From NCBI GenBank assembly GCA_039105265.1, contig JAPFFF010000016.1:620001-684000 (forward strand): DNA of 64,000 nucleotides, in the 5' to 3' direction. This document shows positions 1 through 8,685 of the stretch, piece by piece. Every line of letters starts with the position of its first letter. Position 1 is the first letter of the stretch. The notes below the pieces were generated by a model. That model was not told the DNA's origin and did not search any database. It saw only the letters and a list, made by a program, of their open reading frames with translations. The stretch comes from Tritrichomonas musculus. Taxonomy: Eukaryota > Parabasalia > Tritrichomonadida > Tritrichomonadidae. The position numbers and the translations under genes are program-made.

Positions 1-2319
1 CCAAAATCGAAATTCAACTATAAAAAGCAAATTCAAGAGCAATCTTATAAAATCTTTACAAACGAAATAATCACGGTTAATGGAATTAAAATATCGAAAG
101 TTATTTGTTTCTATCTTCTACGATATTTATTCAAATCAATTACAAAAGACTTGAAGATTAATCATGATAAATTTTATAATTGTAAAGATGACATTAAAGT
201 GTTCAAAAGTAAACATTATGACTGCTTTAATTCAAAAGAGAAAAATGAACTTACAAAGGAGTACAAAAACATTTCAAAAGAAATTCATCAGTATTATTCA
301 TTGGATTTTTGGAAAAACATTGTCATTTACAATATTATGAAAAATTATACGATTGATGTCAATAGTAATTCTTATTTATTTCATGCTGCTGCTTGTTTAA
401 GTTATCAAAATCCTTTAATCAAGACAAAATTTGACATTTCTAATTTGGCTCTGCCTGAAAAAATAACAATTGACTTGATTCCTTTGATCAAAAGTAAATT
501 ACCTTTAGATGATTTGCTTGATATAATTCCACATTCAATTGAAACAAAAAATTTATGTTCTTTTATTTATTTTTTAGTTTTAAATCATGTGTCTTTTGAA
601 AATCTTGATCAATACAAAAATTCAATGAATCCAGAAAGCTTTAAAATTTGTCAATATGTTTATCGAAACTATTCAAATTCAAATCAAGTAGATTTGGCAG
701 ATATCATGCCTTCAAAAATTGATATAAAAAATGAAGATGATTTCGTAATGTTACTTCTTCTGCGTTCATTTGATAAAAATGAATATAACCGTTATTTAAT
801 TGATCAACCAAATAAGGATTTAATATACATTGCATCGAAAAGTGTTGAATTTACAAAATGGCCAATTTCAAGTGGAAGTTATAGTATCATAAAAAAGGAT
901 ATCAATGAAGGAAATATCCTAAAATATGAAGAAAGCGAAATAATACAAAATTATTTTGACGATTTTGACAGATTTATTCAAAAAGCAATTAATTACTTTT
1001 ATGGAACAAAAAAGACTGATTCAATAAAACTATATATTAGCAATAATAAATCCATTGAAAGGAAGATAGAAATGATTTTTGAACTTATTTATTTGAAAGA
1101 ATATGATGATGCAATTGTTTTATTGAATAAACTAAATCAGACCAATGAAGTCAAAAACATTCTGATGGATGATCTTCATTTCCAATCAATTAAAGAATTG
1201 TTAAAATGTGTAAACATAGAAAGTGCATGTGAGTTTATCAAAAAAATGTCGATTGAAGAAATGCTTACAACAAGTGAAAAATTGGACATGATTTTACAAA
1301 TCAATTTTTCAAAGCAAAAAATAAAAATATCAAGAGAGAACCTCTTGGATGATTCGATATCAGAATTTGATAATAAAGTAATGCATCATAAAATTGTAAG
1401 AATTAGTTATGAATCAGAAAAAGGAATTGATCAAGGAGGGTTATCCAAAGATTGGTTTACAAATGTTAATAATGAAATAAACAAATCCAAAGCTTTTATT
1501 CCAACACCAAACGGAACATCATTAACATTTAATAATCAAGTAGACAATTCGGCAATTTATAAATTTGTTGGTCAATTAATAGCATCAGCGCTTATCAACA
1601 AAAGAAATATTGATTTCAAATTGTCATCATTCTTTTGGAAACAAATTTTAGATGAAAAAATAGATTTAGAAGATATGAAAGATTACGATGAAGAAATATA
1701 TCAATCATTAAAATGGATATCTGAAAATGATCCAAAACCATTAATGATGACATTTGTAGATTCATATGATAATGAATTATGCTTTCACGGACAAAATCAA
1801 GAATTAACAGAAGATAACAAAGAAGAATTTATAAGTTTAATGATAGAAAATAAATTGATAATACCAAATAAAGAATCAATTGACCAAATTAAATTGGGAT
1901 TTAGAGAAATAATTGATATGAATCTAATATCAATTTTTAAGTGGAATGAAATAAAAGAAATAATCAATGGAAAAGATATTATTGATATTGACGACTGGAA
2001 AAAATATACCAAATATGATTTTCAATATGAGCAAAAATATCATGAATTCTTTTCCATAATTTCAAAATGGCCACAAAAGAAACTAAAAAAATTACTCATA
2101 TTTGCTACTGGTACATCAATTACGCCATCTCAAGGTTTTAAATATTTTGAATCTATTGGAGGGCTGTTTAATCTTAACTTTTTAACAAATGATTCAGACA
2201 AACTTCCCGAATCTCATACTTGTTTTAACAGAATTGATATACCATTATATGAAACTATTGAAAAATTTGAAAATAAATTAACGTTGGCAATTGAATGTGA
2301 TACTTTTGCAATTCACTAA
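1..2319 (+). CDS. HECT-domain E3 ubiquitin ligase, 5' end outside the window
   Basis: The reading frame is open from base 1, with no stop or convincing ATG before the first conserved part, so the gene begins upstream and about 772 codons are visible. The C-terminal ~350 residues form a HECT domain. Near the end is the catalytic-cysteine motif SHTCFNRIDIPLY, and the GIDQGGLSKDWF segment matches the start of HECT N-lobes. By family, the protein takes ubiquitin from an E2 as a thioester on this cysteine and passes it to a substrate lysine. The region before the HECT domain is Lys/Asn/Ile-rich and probably helical, with no domain I can name; it resembles the long poorly conserved N-termini of trichomonad HECT ligases. 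The TAA stop is at 2317-2319. All key HECT features look intact. The family call is firm; the substrate is unknown. Confidence 0.92.
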   Translation, partial: PKSKFNYKKQIQEQSYKIFTNEIITVNGIKISKVICFYLLRYLFKSITKDLKINHDKFYNCKDDIKVFKSKHYDCFNSKEKNELTKEYKNISKEIHQYYSLDFWKNIVIYNIMKNYTIDVNSNSYLFHAAACLSYQNPLIKTKFDISNLALPEKITIDLIPLIKSKLPLDDLLDIIPHSIETKNLCSFIYFLVLNHVSFENLDQYKNSMNPESFKICQYVYRNYSNSNQVDLADIMPSKIDIKNEDDFVMLLLLRSFDKNEYNRYLIDQPNKDLIYIASKSVEFTKWPISSGSYSIIKKDINEGNILKYEESEIIQNYFDDFDRFIQKAINYFYGTKKTDSIKLYISNNKSIERKIEMIFELIYLKEYDDAIVLLNKLNQTNEVKNILMDDLHFQSIKELLKCVNIESACEFIKKMSIEEMLTTSEKLDMILQINFSKQKIKISRENLLDDSISEFDNKVMHHKIVRISYESEKGIDQGGLSKDWFTNVNNEINKSKAFIPTPNGTSLTFNNQVDNSAIYKFVGQLIASALINKRNIDFKLSSFFWKQILDEKIDLEDMKDYDEEIYQSLKWISENDPKPLMMTFVDSYDNELCFHGQNQELTEDNKEEFISLMIENKLIIPNKESIDQIKLGFREIIDMNLISIFKWNEIKEIINGKDIIDIDDWKKYTKYDFQYEQKYHEFFSIISKWPQKKLKKLLIFATGTSITPSQGFKYFESIGGLFNLNFLTNDSDKLPESHTCFNRIDIPLYETIEKFENKLTLAIECDTFAIH

Positions 2320-2702
2320 GATATGTTTTATATATATATTAGGACATTTTCAATGTACTTCATAATTAAAATATTCTTTTTTTTATTATTATTATTCTGG
2401 TATTATTGTACAAATTTAGTGCGTTATTAATTGAAAATATGAAGGTTAATTATTGTGTAGGAATGCCCACTTTTTCAATTAATAACGTACTGAATTTGTA
2501 CCTTAAACGTAATTTATAAAGTGACAGATTTAGGTTCTTGAATTCCAATATTTTATTCGTTTTTAATACAATTCAAATATTAATTAAGGATCCTAGGTTT
2601 ATGACTTAAATTTCTTTCATATAATCAAAACTTTAAAAATATTTTGGTTTATTCAATTTTTTGAATTATTAACGTAATAAAATTCGTCAAAAAATTAATT
2701 TT
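2320..2702. other. Intergenic gap between two converging genes
   Basis: AT-rich, no coding potential seen. It holds the 3' ends of the HECT gene (+) and the surface-protein gene (-), plus the fold-back element described at 2408-2501. Confidence 0.6.
2408..2501. mobile_element. Short fold-back (MITE-like) element
   Basis: Two 30-base arms, 2408-2437 and 2472-2501, are inverted copies with only two mismatches (28/30), separated by a 34-base loop. If the outer TA (2409-2410 and 2499-2500) is taken as target duplication, the element starts CAAATT on both sides. This suits a Tc1/mariner-type miniature element, but only one copy is visible. It lies 88 bases past the HECT stop, so it could also be transcribed as a hairpin in the 3' region. 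Confidence 0.55.
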
Positions 2703-5078
2703 TTAAGGAGAATTTGATGGACTTGCTCCCTGAACTTTCTTTTTACGTTTAACCACAACTACAACTACAACTACTATAATAGCAACTGCTGCAACACAGC
2801 CAATGACAATGCCAATTATTGCACCAGTACTCAGTTTTTTCTTTTTCTCTTCACTTTTTGAGATATACAATTCTTCAACTTTTTCTTCTAATAAATAAGC
2901 ATTATCTTTGTTTACATCACGGCATTTTTTCTGATTAAAACCAGATTTTCCTAAATCTAATTTAGATTGCCAATCATTGCAGTTGAAAATAGCCTTAATG
3001 AGAGAATAATCAGAATTAGCTGTGAGGTCTCCTTCCATTTTATTGATGACAAAAGTATCAGGGATTTCTTTTAGATTTCCTTGAATAAGAGGTTGTGTCT
3101 TATCTGATTTTGAATTCAAATTCATCAAAATTTGTGATGTTTTCAATCCAACGTTATTTAAAGTCAAAGAAGCTGGCTGGTCAATAGATAATTTTTCATT
3201 AATATTAGCATTGGTCAATGCAGCAACAGATTCTTTATGGGCTTCTATATTATTAATACTTACGATTATTGGCTCAGCTTTATTACTGCATTTGATATCA
3301 ATAGATTCTGTTCCTTTTACTGACTTATATAATGAAACAGAATCCAATACAACTGACTTTATTGCATCAGAAACAACTTCAATGGCAAATGTTGAGTTTA
3401 GTTGAATTTTAGATTTGAAATTAATTGCATTTGAAGAGCTGCTGTCTTTTGGTTCAACTTTTAAAGTGCCTCCTCCTTTAACAGAAACCATGACATCTTT
3501 TGATGTATCTGCTTTTACCGTAATGATATCTTTTTTATTTGATATGAGTAAATTCAAATTTCCTCCTTGCAAATCAATATTTGTTCCTGATTTAGCTGCA
3601 ATGAATTGATTATCTTTTAAGTTAAGATTTAGTGTAATATCTTGGATGGCACTATCTAAAAGAATAACATTATCTTTTGACTCTGACCATCCCAATTGTT
3701 TATCATTAAAAGCATTTGTAATGGTTTCGCTTGCTTTTTCATTACTATCGATTTTAACTGTTTTTATATCATCATCTTTAAGAATATCATCTGGAGTAAT
3801 ACCTGAATCAGGTGTTGGTGATTGATTTGGATCATCATTTGGTGATTGATTTGGATCATCATCTGGTGATTGATTTGGATCATCATTTGGTGATTGATTT
3901 GGATCATCATCTGGTGATAGATTTGAATCATTAATTGTTGATTCTTGTTCATCTCCACTCTCAGAATCATCATTTATTTTAGTTATATCAACAATACTAT
4001 CAACTTCACTTGTATCAACTTTGAAAACTTTGTTATCTGTATCAATGGTAATTTTTGGTTTGCTAGAGCCATCTGTCCAATCATTTCCTTTTTTAAATGA
4101 TATTGGATAATTTGTTGGAAAACTAACCTCTTCACCAGAATCCCAATATAAATTACCATCTGGTCCTCCATAAGAAAAAAATTTCTTAAATGTTAAATTT
4201 AGAGCAAAATTATCTGGAAGTTCATACGTTGATTCTGTATTTAATGTTACCGATTCAGCAACTGTTAAAACTCCCATTGTTGTTGCCAGACTATATGGAA
4301 GATTAATGCTATAACTCTCTTGACTATCAGGATTATTTGTAGAAATAGTAAGATGGTCACTTGCATATAAAACATCTAGAGTATTTTTTTCTAAAATATC
4401 ACGGTGTTCGAATATTTGAAATGATTTCGTCTGAACAATTGTTGCTAATTGTGAGAAATCTGTTTTTTGTTCAGATAGTGCTGGTAGAAATGAAAGATAA
4501 TAATTTGTTAATATCTTTTTGGATGTTTCAGTTAGAATTTCACTTCCTTCACCTATGATCAAAGTATCAATATCTAGGTCAGATTCAATAACATCAAGTT
4601 TAACATTTTTTATGGCAAGAGATGAAACTTTGTCTTTAATGTTTCCAACCAAATGAAGGGTTCCACTTTCTCTATTTTCTTCATCAACATAATATTGACG
4701 TTGATTATATATAATATGCATTTTTTTAGGTAAATTATTAAAATTAATGGTTTGTTCGGCAGTAACAGCTTTGTTTTCAATAATAAGAATCTCTACAGAT
4801 GGGTCTATTTTGGCTAAAATCGTATCAATTGTTTCTTCTTCACTTACGTAATAGCATTTATTGATTAGTTTTGCATCAGCAACAGCATTACACATTTCTT
4901 GGCCACCGTAAATTGGTGGGTTAGTACTACATAATTTGCGAAATTCTGGTTTATTTTCAATTAATTCATTATCTTCTTCATTATAGCATTGGTCCCCTTG
5001 GTTGAGAATATCTATGTATTGATACTTGGGAACTTCAATAGAACTTGTTAAAAAGATCAACAGTACAAACATCAACAT
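2703..5078 (-). CDS. Type-I membrane surface protein with acidic PNQS repeats (unknown function)
   Basis: 791 residues, starting at the ATG at 5076-5078. An N-terminal hydrophobic stretch (MLMFVLLIFLTSSIE) acts as a signal peptide. The long ectodomain is Ser/Asp/Asn/Ile-rich with repeated short beta-like blocks (SLAIKNVKLDVIESDL, LNLLISNKKD), compatible with a parallel beta-helix, but I cannot name a family. In the middle (about residues 390-420) sits a tandem repeat of eight residues, PNDDPNQS/PDDDPNQS, probably an extended stalk. At the C-terminus one very hydrophobic helix (GAIIGIVIGCVAAVAIIVVV) is followed by KRKKK and a short tail, giving an outside/inside topology. A TCAATTA initiator-like motif lies about 28 bases upstream of the ATG on the minus strand. 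It is likely exposed on the cell surface; ligand and role are unknown. Confidence 0.8.
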   Translation of the reverse strand: MLMFVLLIFLTSSIEVPKYQYIDILNQGDQCYNEEDNELIENKPEFRKLCSTNPPIYGGQEMCNAVADAKLINKCYYVSEEETIDTILAKIDPSVEILIIENKAVTAEQTINFNNLPKKMHIIYNQRQYYVDEENRESGTLHLVGNIKDKVSSLAIKNVKLDVIESDLDIDTLIIGEGSEILTETSKKILTNYYLSFLPALSEQKTDFSQLATIVQTKSFQIFEHRDILEKNTLDVLYASDHLTISTNNPDSQESYSINLPYSLATTMGVLTVAESVTLNTESTYELPDNFALNLTFKKFFSYGGPDGNLYWDSGEEVSFPTNYPISFKKGNDWTDGSSKPKITIDTDNKVFKVDTSEVDSIVDITKINDDSESGDEQESTINDSNLSPDDDPNQSPNDDPNQSPDDDPNQSPNDDPNQSPTPDSGITPDDILKDDDIKTVKIDSNEKASETITNAFNDKQLGWSESKDNVILLDSAIQDITLNLNLKDNQFIAAKSGTNIDLQGGNLNLLISNKKDIITVKADTSKDVMVSVKGGGTLKVEPKDSSSSNAINFKSKIQLNSTFAIEVVSDAIKSVVLDSVSLYKSVKGTESIDIKCSNKAEPIIVSINNIEAHKESVAALTNANINEKLSIDQPASLTLNNVGLKTSQILMNLNSKSDKTQPLIQGNLKEIPDTFVINKMEGDLTANSDYSLIKAIFNCNDWQSKLDLGKSGFNQKKCRDVNKDNAYLLEEKVEELYISKSEEKKKKLSTGAIIGIVIGCVAAVAIIVVVVVVVVKRKKKVQGASPSNSP
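3817..3925 (-). repeat. 24-bp coding tandem repeat in the surface protein
   Basis: About four and a half copies of a 24-base unit, each encoding eight residues (P-N/D-D-D-P-N-Q-S). Units alternate between two variants (ATCATTT and ATCATCT), giving a 48-base higher-order period. Copies are almost identical, so the array is probably variable in length between strains. Confidence 0.85.
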
Positions 5079-5493
5079 TTTAAAAAATAAACGAAAATTA
5101 ATTGAGTAATTTGACCATTAAAGTTTAATTACAGTTGCCCTTTCAATTTGAAAATTGTTACAAATCATATTTTTTTTAATGAAAAAATATAAATAATTAT
5201 AAAAAAAAATACTTTGTCTAAAACTTAAGTTTTCTTTTTGTTAGAGTTTTATTTCTGAACAATACATTTTGAATTTTCGATAGGAAATTGTTTTCTATTT
5301 GAAACAAAATTTTACCGTTCAAAATTGAAAAGAATTATACCTTTCTAAATTGAAAATAGTTTTAACGTTCTAAATTGAAAAATATTTTTGTAAATAGACA
5401 TTTGATATTTTAGTGTAAAAATCGATATTTTTTGCACAAAAAATATCCTAGAAAATTTCCGAAGTGGTTGTATTTAATAATAATAAGATTGTA
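5079..5493. other. Intergenic gap with three imperfect ~26-bp repeats
   Basis: No gene seen. 5314-5391 holds three consecutive imperfect copies of a unit with the core TTCtAAATTGAAAA. The minus-strand promoter of the surface-protein gene should lie near 5085-5115. Confidence 0.5.
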
Positions 5494-6798
5494 TCATATT
5501 AAAGAACCATAAAATTCAATTGCTCCGAGAACAAGATAATCGTACCCAAGCCAATTAGCGCCTGTTGAAACAATCCGAATAAATTTGTAGTGATTTGAAT
5601 TTGTGTTATTCTCAATTTGGAACGTGTGAGTTCTGTTGTCACCGTGTGTATATTGGCAATTCGTCTGCTCATCAATCACTTCCCATTCAGAATCCTCATT
5701 TCTCACTTCAATCTTCCAACTTCGAATATTTTGGCCGCCGTTGTTTGTCTTGATTGAGTAATGCGTTGGTGAAATCTTGTGCGTCTTAAATTCAAAACAA
5801 ATCCATGAATTTGAGACATTTTCTGTTATGAAGTAGCGGTTTGGATCGTCATTAAGAAGATCGTTCAATGGGCGTTTATTGCCACTATATGTTGATGAAG
5901 CTGTGATTTTAAGTGAGTCGTCAATGTTGTTTGTCTCTTTATTAATGAAGCTGATGATTCCATTGAATGGTTTATTCTCATCAAATGAAATATTCTTAAC
6001 GTTTTCGCTTTTATTTGTCATTCTGATTCTTTTCTCTTCACTTTTATCAACAACAACTTCTCTCTTCAATCGCTTGCAAATAGAACCCCAAATTTCACCA
6101 CTCATTTCGTTATGGTCAAATATATCAACAAATTCATTAATGGAAATCGAACTGACGTAAGAAAAATTCACATACTCATACAAAGTTGAATAATCGTGAT
6201 CTGATTTATATAGATCGTTGATTATATTCAAAAGTTGATCTTCACTTTTCAATCGAAGTTCTGAATTTGAAAAAATTTCAATCAATGATTTTTTTGTCAA
6301 TTTTTTAAGTATCTCTTGCTGTTCTTTATTAATTTCGTAAAAGTGCGAGCAAACAAAGTTTATTTCTTTGTCTAAAAATGACTTGCAAATTATTCCGCTC
6401 TTTTCGTGTTTTTTAATGCTTTGAAAAGCATTATCAAGAGTGATTTCTTTTTCTTCTTCTTCAATGTGAATGTGGAAATCCATTGCTTTGATGTCAAGTA
6501 TTTCTATCAGTTCTGAAATAAAATTAATGTCATCAGCTGAGAGAGACGTTCGATTAAATTTAATAAGATCGAGAAAATGTGAAAAGTCGCCTTGTTCTTG
6601 CGTAGTGATTATGAATTGATCAAGAGTTGCATCAGTCAAGTGCATTTGACGGATTTTTGGTGATAAGATATCTGCAACAAATCGGCTAGTTAGATATTCG
6701 TTACCATTAACAAGAAAAGTAAAATCTTTTGGATATAAATCAAAACGAATATCTTGTAGAATTGACTTTTTAAGCTTAATATAGTTTTCGCAGCTCAT
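5494..6798 (-). CDS. BTB-F5/8C (discoidin-like) domain protein, member 1
   Basis: 434 residues from the ATG at 6796-6798. Residues ~20-110 form a BTB/POZ-like domain (FTFLVNGNEYLTSRFVADIL, then helices ending ELIEILDIKAMDFHI). The middle (~120-260) is helical and BACK-like. The last ~150 residues form an F5/8 type C jelly-roll: ASSTYSG..., then SWICFEFKTHKISPTHYSI, SWKIEVRNEDSEWEVID and a final IEFYGSLI. BTB domains usually link substrates to cullin-3 ligases. F5/8C domains usually bind glycans or lipids, yet no signal peptide is seen, so the protein is probably cytosolic. It is divergent from the gene at 6876, with 77 bases between the two ATGs. Minus-strand TTATTCAAAAATT upstream of the ATG is initiator-like. 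Domain calls are firm at fold level; ligand and partner are inferred. Confidence 0.85.
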   Translation of the reverse strand: MSCENYIKLKKSILQDIRFDLYPKDFTFLVNGNEYLTSRFVADILSPKIRQMHLTDATLDQFIITTQEQGDFSHFLDLIKFNRTSLSADDINFISELIEILDIKAMDFHIHIEEEEKEITLDNAFQSIKKHEKSGIICKSFLDKEINFVCSHFYEINKEQQEILKKLTKKSLIEIFSNSELRLKSEDQLLNIINDLYKSDHDYSTLYEYVNFSYVSSISINEFVDIFDHNEMSGEIWGSICKRLKREVVVDKSEEKRIRMTNKSENVKNISFDENKPFNGIISFINKETNNIDDSLKITASSTYSGNKRPLNDLLNDDPNRYFITENVSNSWICFEFKTHKISPTHYSIKTNNGGQNIRSWKIEVRNEDSEWEVIDEQTNCQYTHGDNRTHTFQIENNTNSNHYKFIRIVSTGANWLGYDYLVLGAIEFYGSLI

Positions 6799-6875
6799 AT
6801 TTTACGAAATTTTAAAATTTTTGAATAACGATACAACTTTTTCATAATAATTTATTTTTCAAAAGAAATTAAATA
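6799..6875. promoter_or_regulatory. Short divergent promoter between two BTB-F5/8C genes
   Basis: The ATGs of the two genes are separated by 77 bases. Each strand has a TTCAAAA motif close to its own ATG (minus-strand TTATTCAAAAATT and plus-strand TTTTTCAAAAG), which I read as initiator-like elements. The plus-strand half of this region (from about 6819) is copied at 10877 together with the downstream gene. Confidence 0.45.
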
Positions 6876-8264
6876 ATGAGTAACTCAATAAAGCTAGAGG
6901 TATCTTCAATTTTGCATGTACCAATTCAAAATTATATGGAAAAATTCACATTTATCGTCAACGATGAGCCATTTGAAACAAATCGACTTGTTGTTGATTT
7001 ATTATCACCAAAAATTTCTAAATATCATTTATCGGATCCAACGTTCAGTGAATATCATATAAATACTACAAACAAAGGTAATTTCAACACCATTTTAAAT
7101 CTTGTTAATTTCGAAAACGAAAGTGTGACTAACGACGACCTTCCCTTTATCATCGAGGTCATTGAAGACCTTGAAATCACGACAAGCAATTTTACATTAA
7201 AACTCGAATGTGAAGATGACACGAATAAGAGTCTAAACGACCGAATCATCCAGCTTCAAGAACATCAAAAATATCCAAATTTTTACAGTGACCAAATAAC
7301 CAAAGAAACAGACTTTATTTCAGAACACTTCAGTGAAATGACTAAAGAAGAAAAAGTGAATATGAAGAATCTTGATTATGACATAATTTCGATGATTGTC
7401 AGCAACGATCAACTTCAACTTGAAAACGAAGACGATCTTGTCGACTTTTTGATTGAAAGATATGAAAAAGATTCAGAAATTGTGAGCCTTTTTGCTTTTG
7501 TCATTTTCAGGAACGTCTCGAAAGAAAAGATGTCAGAGTTTGTCTCAAGAGTGAAATTTTCAGACATCACGCAGGAAGTCTGGAACTCGTTGTCACCTCG
7601 CCTCATTTGCGATATTCCCGATCGCGAATCAGATAACAAAAACGGGAAAGAAAATGAAGGAATGAAGAGAAGATACAAAAATTCAGATAAAGGAAGAATG
7701 AATCCAACTAAAACGATCCTCTATGAAAATCAAAAATTTGATGGAATCATGAGACATCTCCAGAAAGAGAGCAATGTCAAAGACGAAGTTGGCATTTCTT
7801 TCTCGTCAGATTCTCTAAACAATGCATGGAACATTTTTACATATGATAAAGAATGCAGGCATTTCCACACTACTGGTGACAACAATCCGTGGATTTGCAT
7901 TGAATTCAAGAAGCACGAAATCAAGCCGACGAGTTACACGATCATGTCAGGAGAAGATTCAGACAATCTCAAAAGTTTTGTGATTGAAGGATCGAAAGAC
8001 AAGTCTTCGTGGACAGTGATTGATGAAGAACGCGACATTTCTTATCTGAAAGAGAAGAGGTCAGTTCACACATTTCAAATTCGTAAAGAAGTAGAAGAAT
8101 CATTCAAATACATACAAATTCGTCCGACAGGACCAAACTGGAGCAATAGAAGTATGTTGCAATTCTGTTCGATTGAATTTTATGGTGAAATATTCTAGTT
8201 CATTTTTATATCATAGAAACTTAAATGTGGCAGTAATTATGAACTAATTAAAAATGAAATAAGT
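6819..8264 (+). repeat. Near-identical duplicated tract, copy A
   Basis: This ~1.45-kb tract (promoter, gene and 3' end) matches 10877-12322 at a constant offset of 4058 bases, with about five base differences found by eye. Outside it similarity drops at once: the 5' side diverges within a few bases, and the 3' side stays alignable but clearly diverged. Confidence 0.9.
6876..8198 (+). CDS. BTB-F5/8C domain protein, member 2 (duplicate A)
   Basis: 440 residues. The order is the same as in its neighbour: BTB (FTFIVNDEPFETNRLVVDLL, ~25-110), a BACK-like helical middle, a basic Lys/Arg/Asn linker (NKNGKENEGMKRRYKNSDKGR, ~255-280) and a C-terminal F5/8C domain (SWTVIDEERDISYL, IRPTGPNWSNRSMLQFCSIEFYGEIF). 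No signal peptide or membrane segment. It is nearly identical over its whole length to the gene at 10934; I count three amino-acid differences (N/S, D/G and S/N). Likely a cytosolic adaptor, possibly for a cullin-3 ligase. The coding sequence is less AT-rich than the flanks and has no interruption. Confidence 0.87.
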   Translation: MSNSIKLEVSSILHVPIQNYMEKFTFIVNDEPFETNRLVVDLLSPKISKYHLSDPTFSEYHINTTNKGNFNTILNLVNFENESVTNDDLPFIIEVIEDLEITTSNFTLKLECEDDTNKSLNDRIIQLQEHQKYPNFYSDQITKETDFISEHFSEMTKEEKVNMKNLDYDIISMIVSNDQLQLENEDDLVDFLIERYEKDSEIVSLFAFVIFRNVSKEKMSEFVSRVKFSDITQEVWNSLSPRLICDIPDRESDNKNGKENEGMKRRYKNSDKGRMNPTKTILYENQKFDGIMRHLQKESNVKDEVGISFSSDSLNNAWNIFTYDKECRHFHTTGDNNPWICIEFKKHEIKPTSYTIMSGEDSDNLKSFVIEGSKDKSSWTVIDEERDISYLKEKRSVHTFQIRKEVEESFKYIQIRPTGPNWSNRSMLQFCSIEFYGEIF

Positions 8265-8685
8265 TTATTTAAAATAAAATCAATAAAATTTTGCAAATTC
8301 TTTTACACATTTTATTTTTAAAGTTTAATTTTATCATATCACTGCTTATCAAATCATCTAGAAAATATAAATTGTATGCAAAAAAATTATCGATTTAAAT
8401 ATAAATTTCAAGAAAATTCATGCCTTAAAATAATTGTATGAGTATATTGTGAAAAATGAAAAACATACATTATGCATCCTTAGAAATTCATGATGTATCA
8501 TATAAAAATGAAACAGAAAAGAATTTAGAAAAAAAACAACAAAATTTATTATTGATATTATCTTCAAAAAATCCAATGTTAATGTATGTATATATATATA
8601 TATTGAATGCTTTTAAATTTAAAATCCTGTTAAATAAATATTTATTTAATATATTAACATCTAATTTGTAATAACTCAGTGAATT
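8199..8685. other. Intergenic gap, no supported gene
   Basis: AT-rich. The first ~65 bases belong to the duplicated tract. The next ~80 bases (to about 8340) still align loosely with the region after the second copy. A short open frame at 8456-8671 is low-complexity and unconvincing. Confidence 0.5.

Noticed and set aside
1797-2012. Minus-strand open frame inside the HECT gene
   Set aside because: Antisense shadow of the HECT coding sequence; the same holds for minus-strand frames inside other genes (for example 7055-7249, 11113-11307, 15631-16053, 22102-22353).
8456-8671. 71-codon open frame after BTB duplicate A
   Set aside because: Lys/Leu/Ile/Asn-rich AT composition, no domain and no clear promoter; probably chance.
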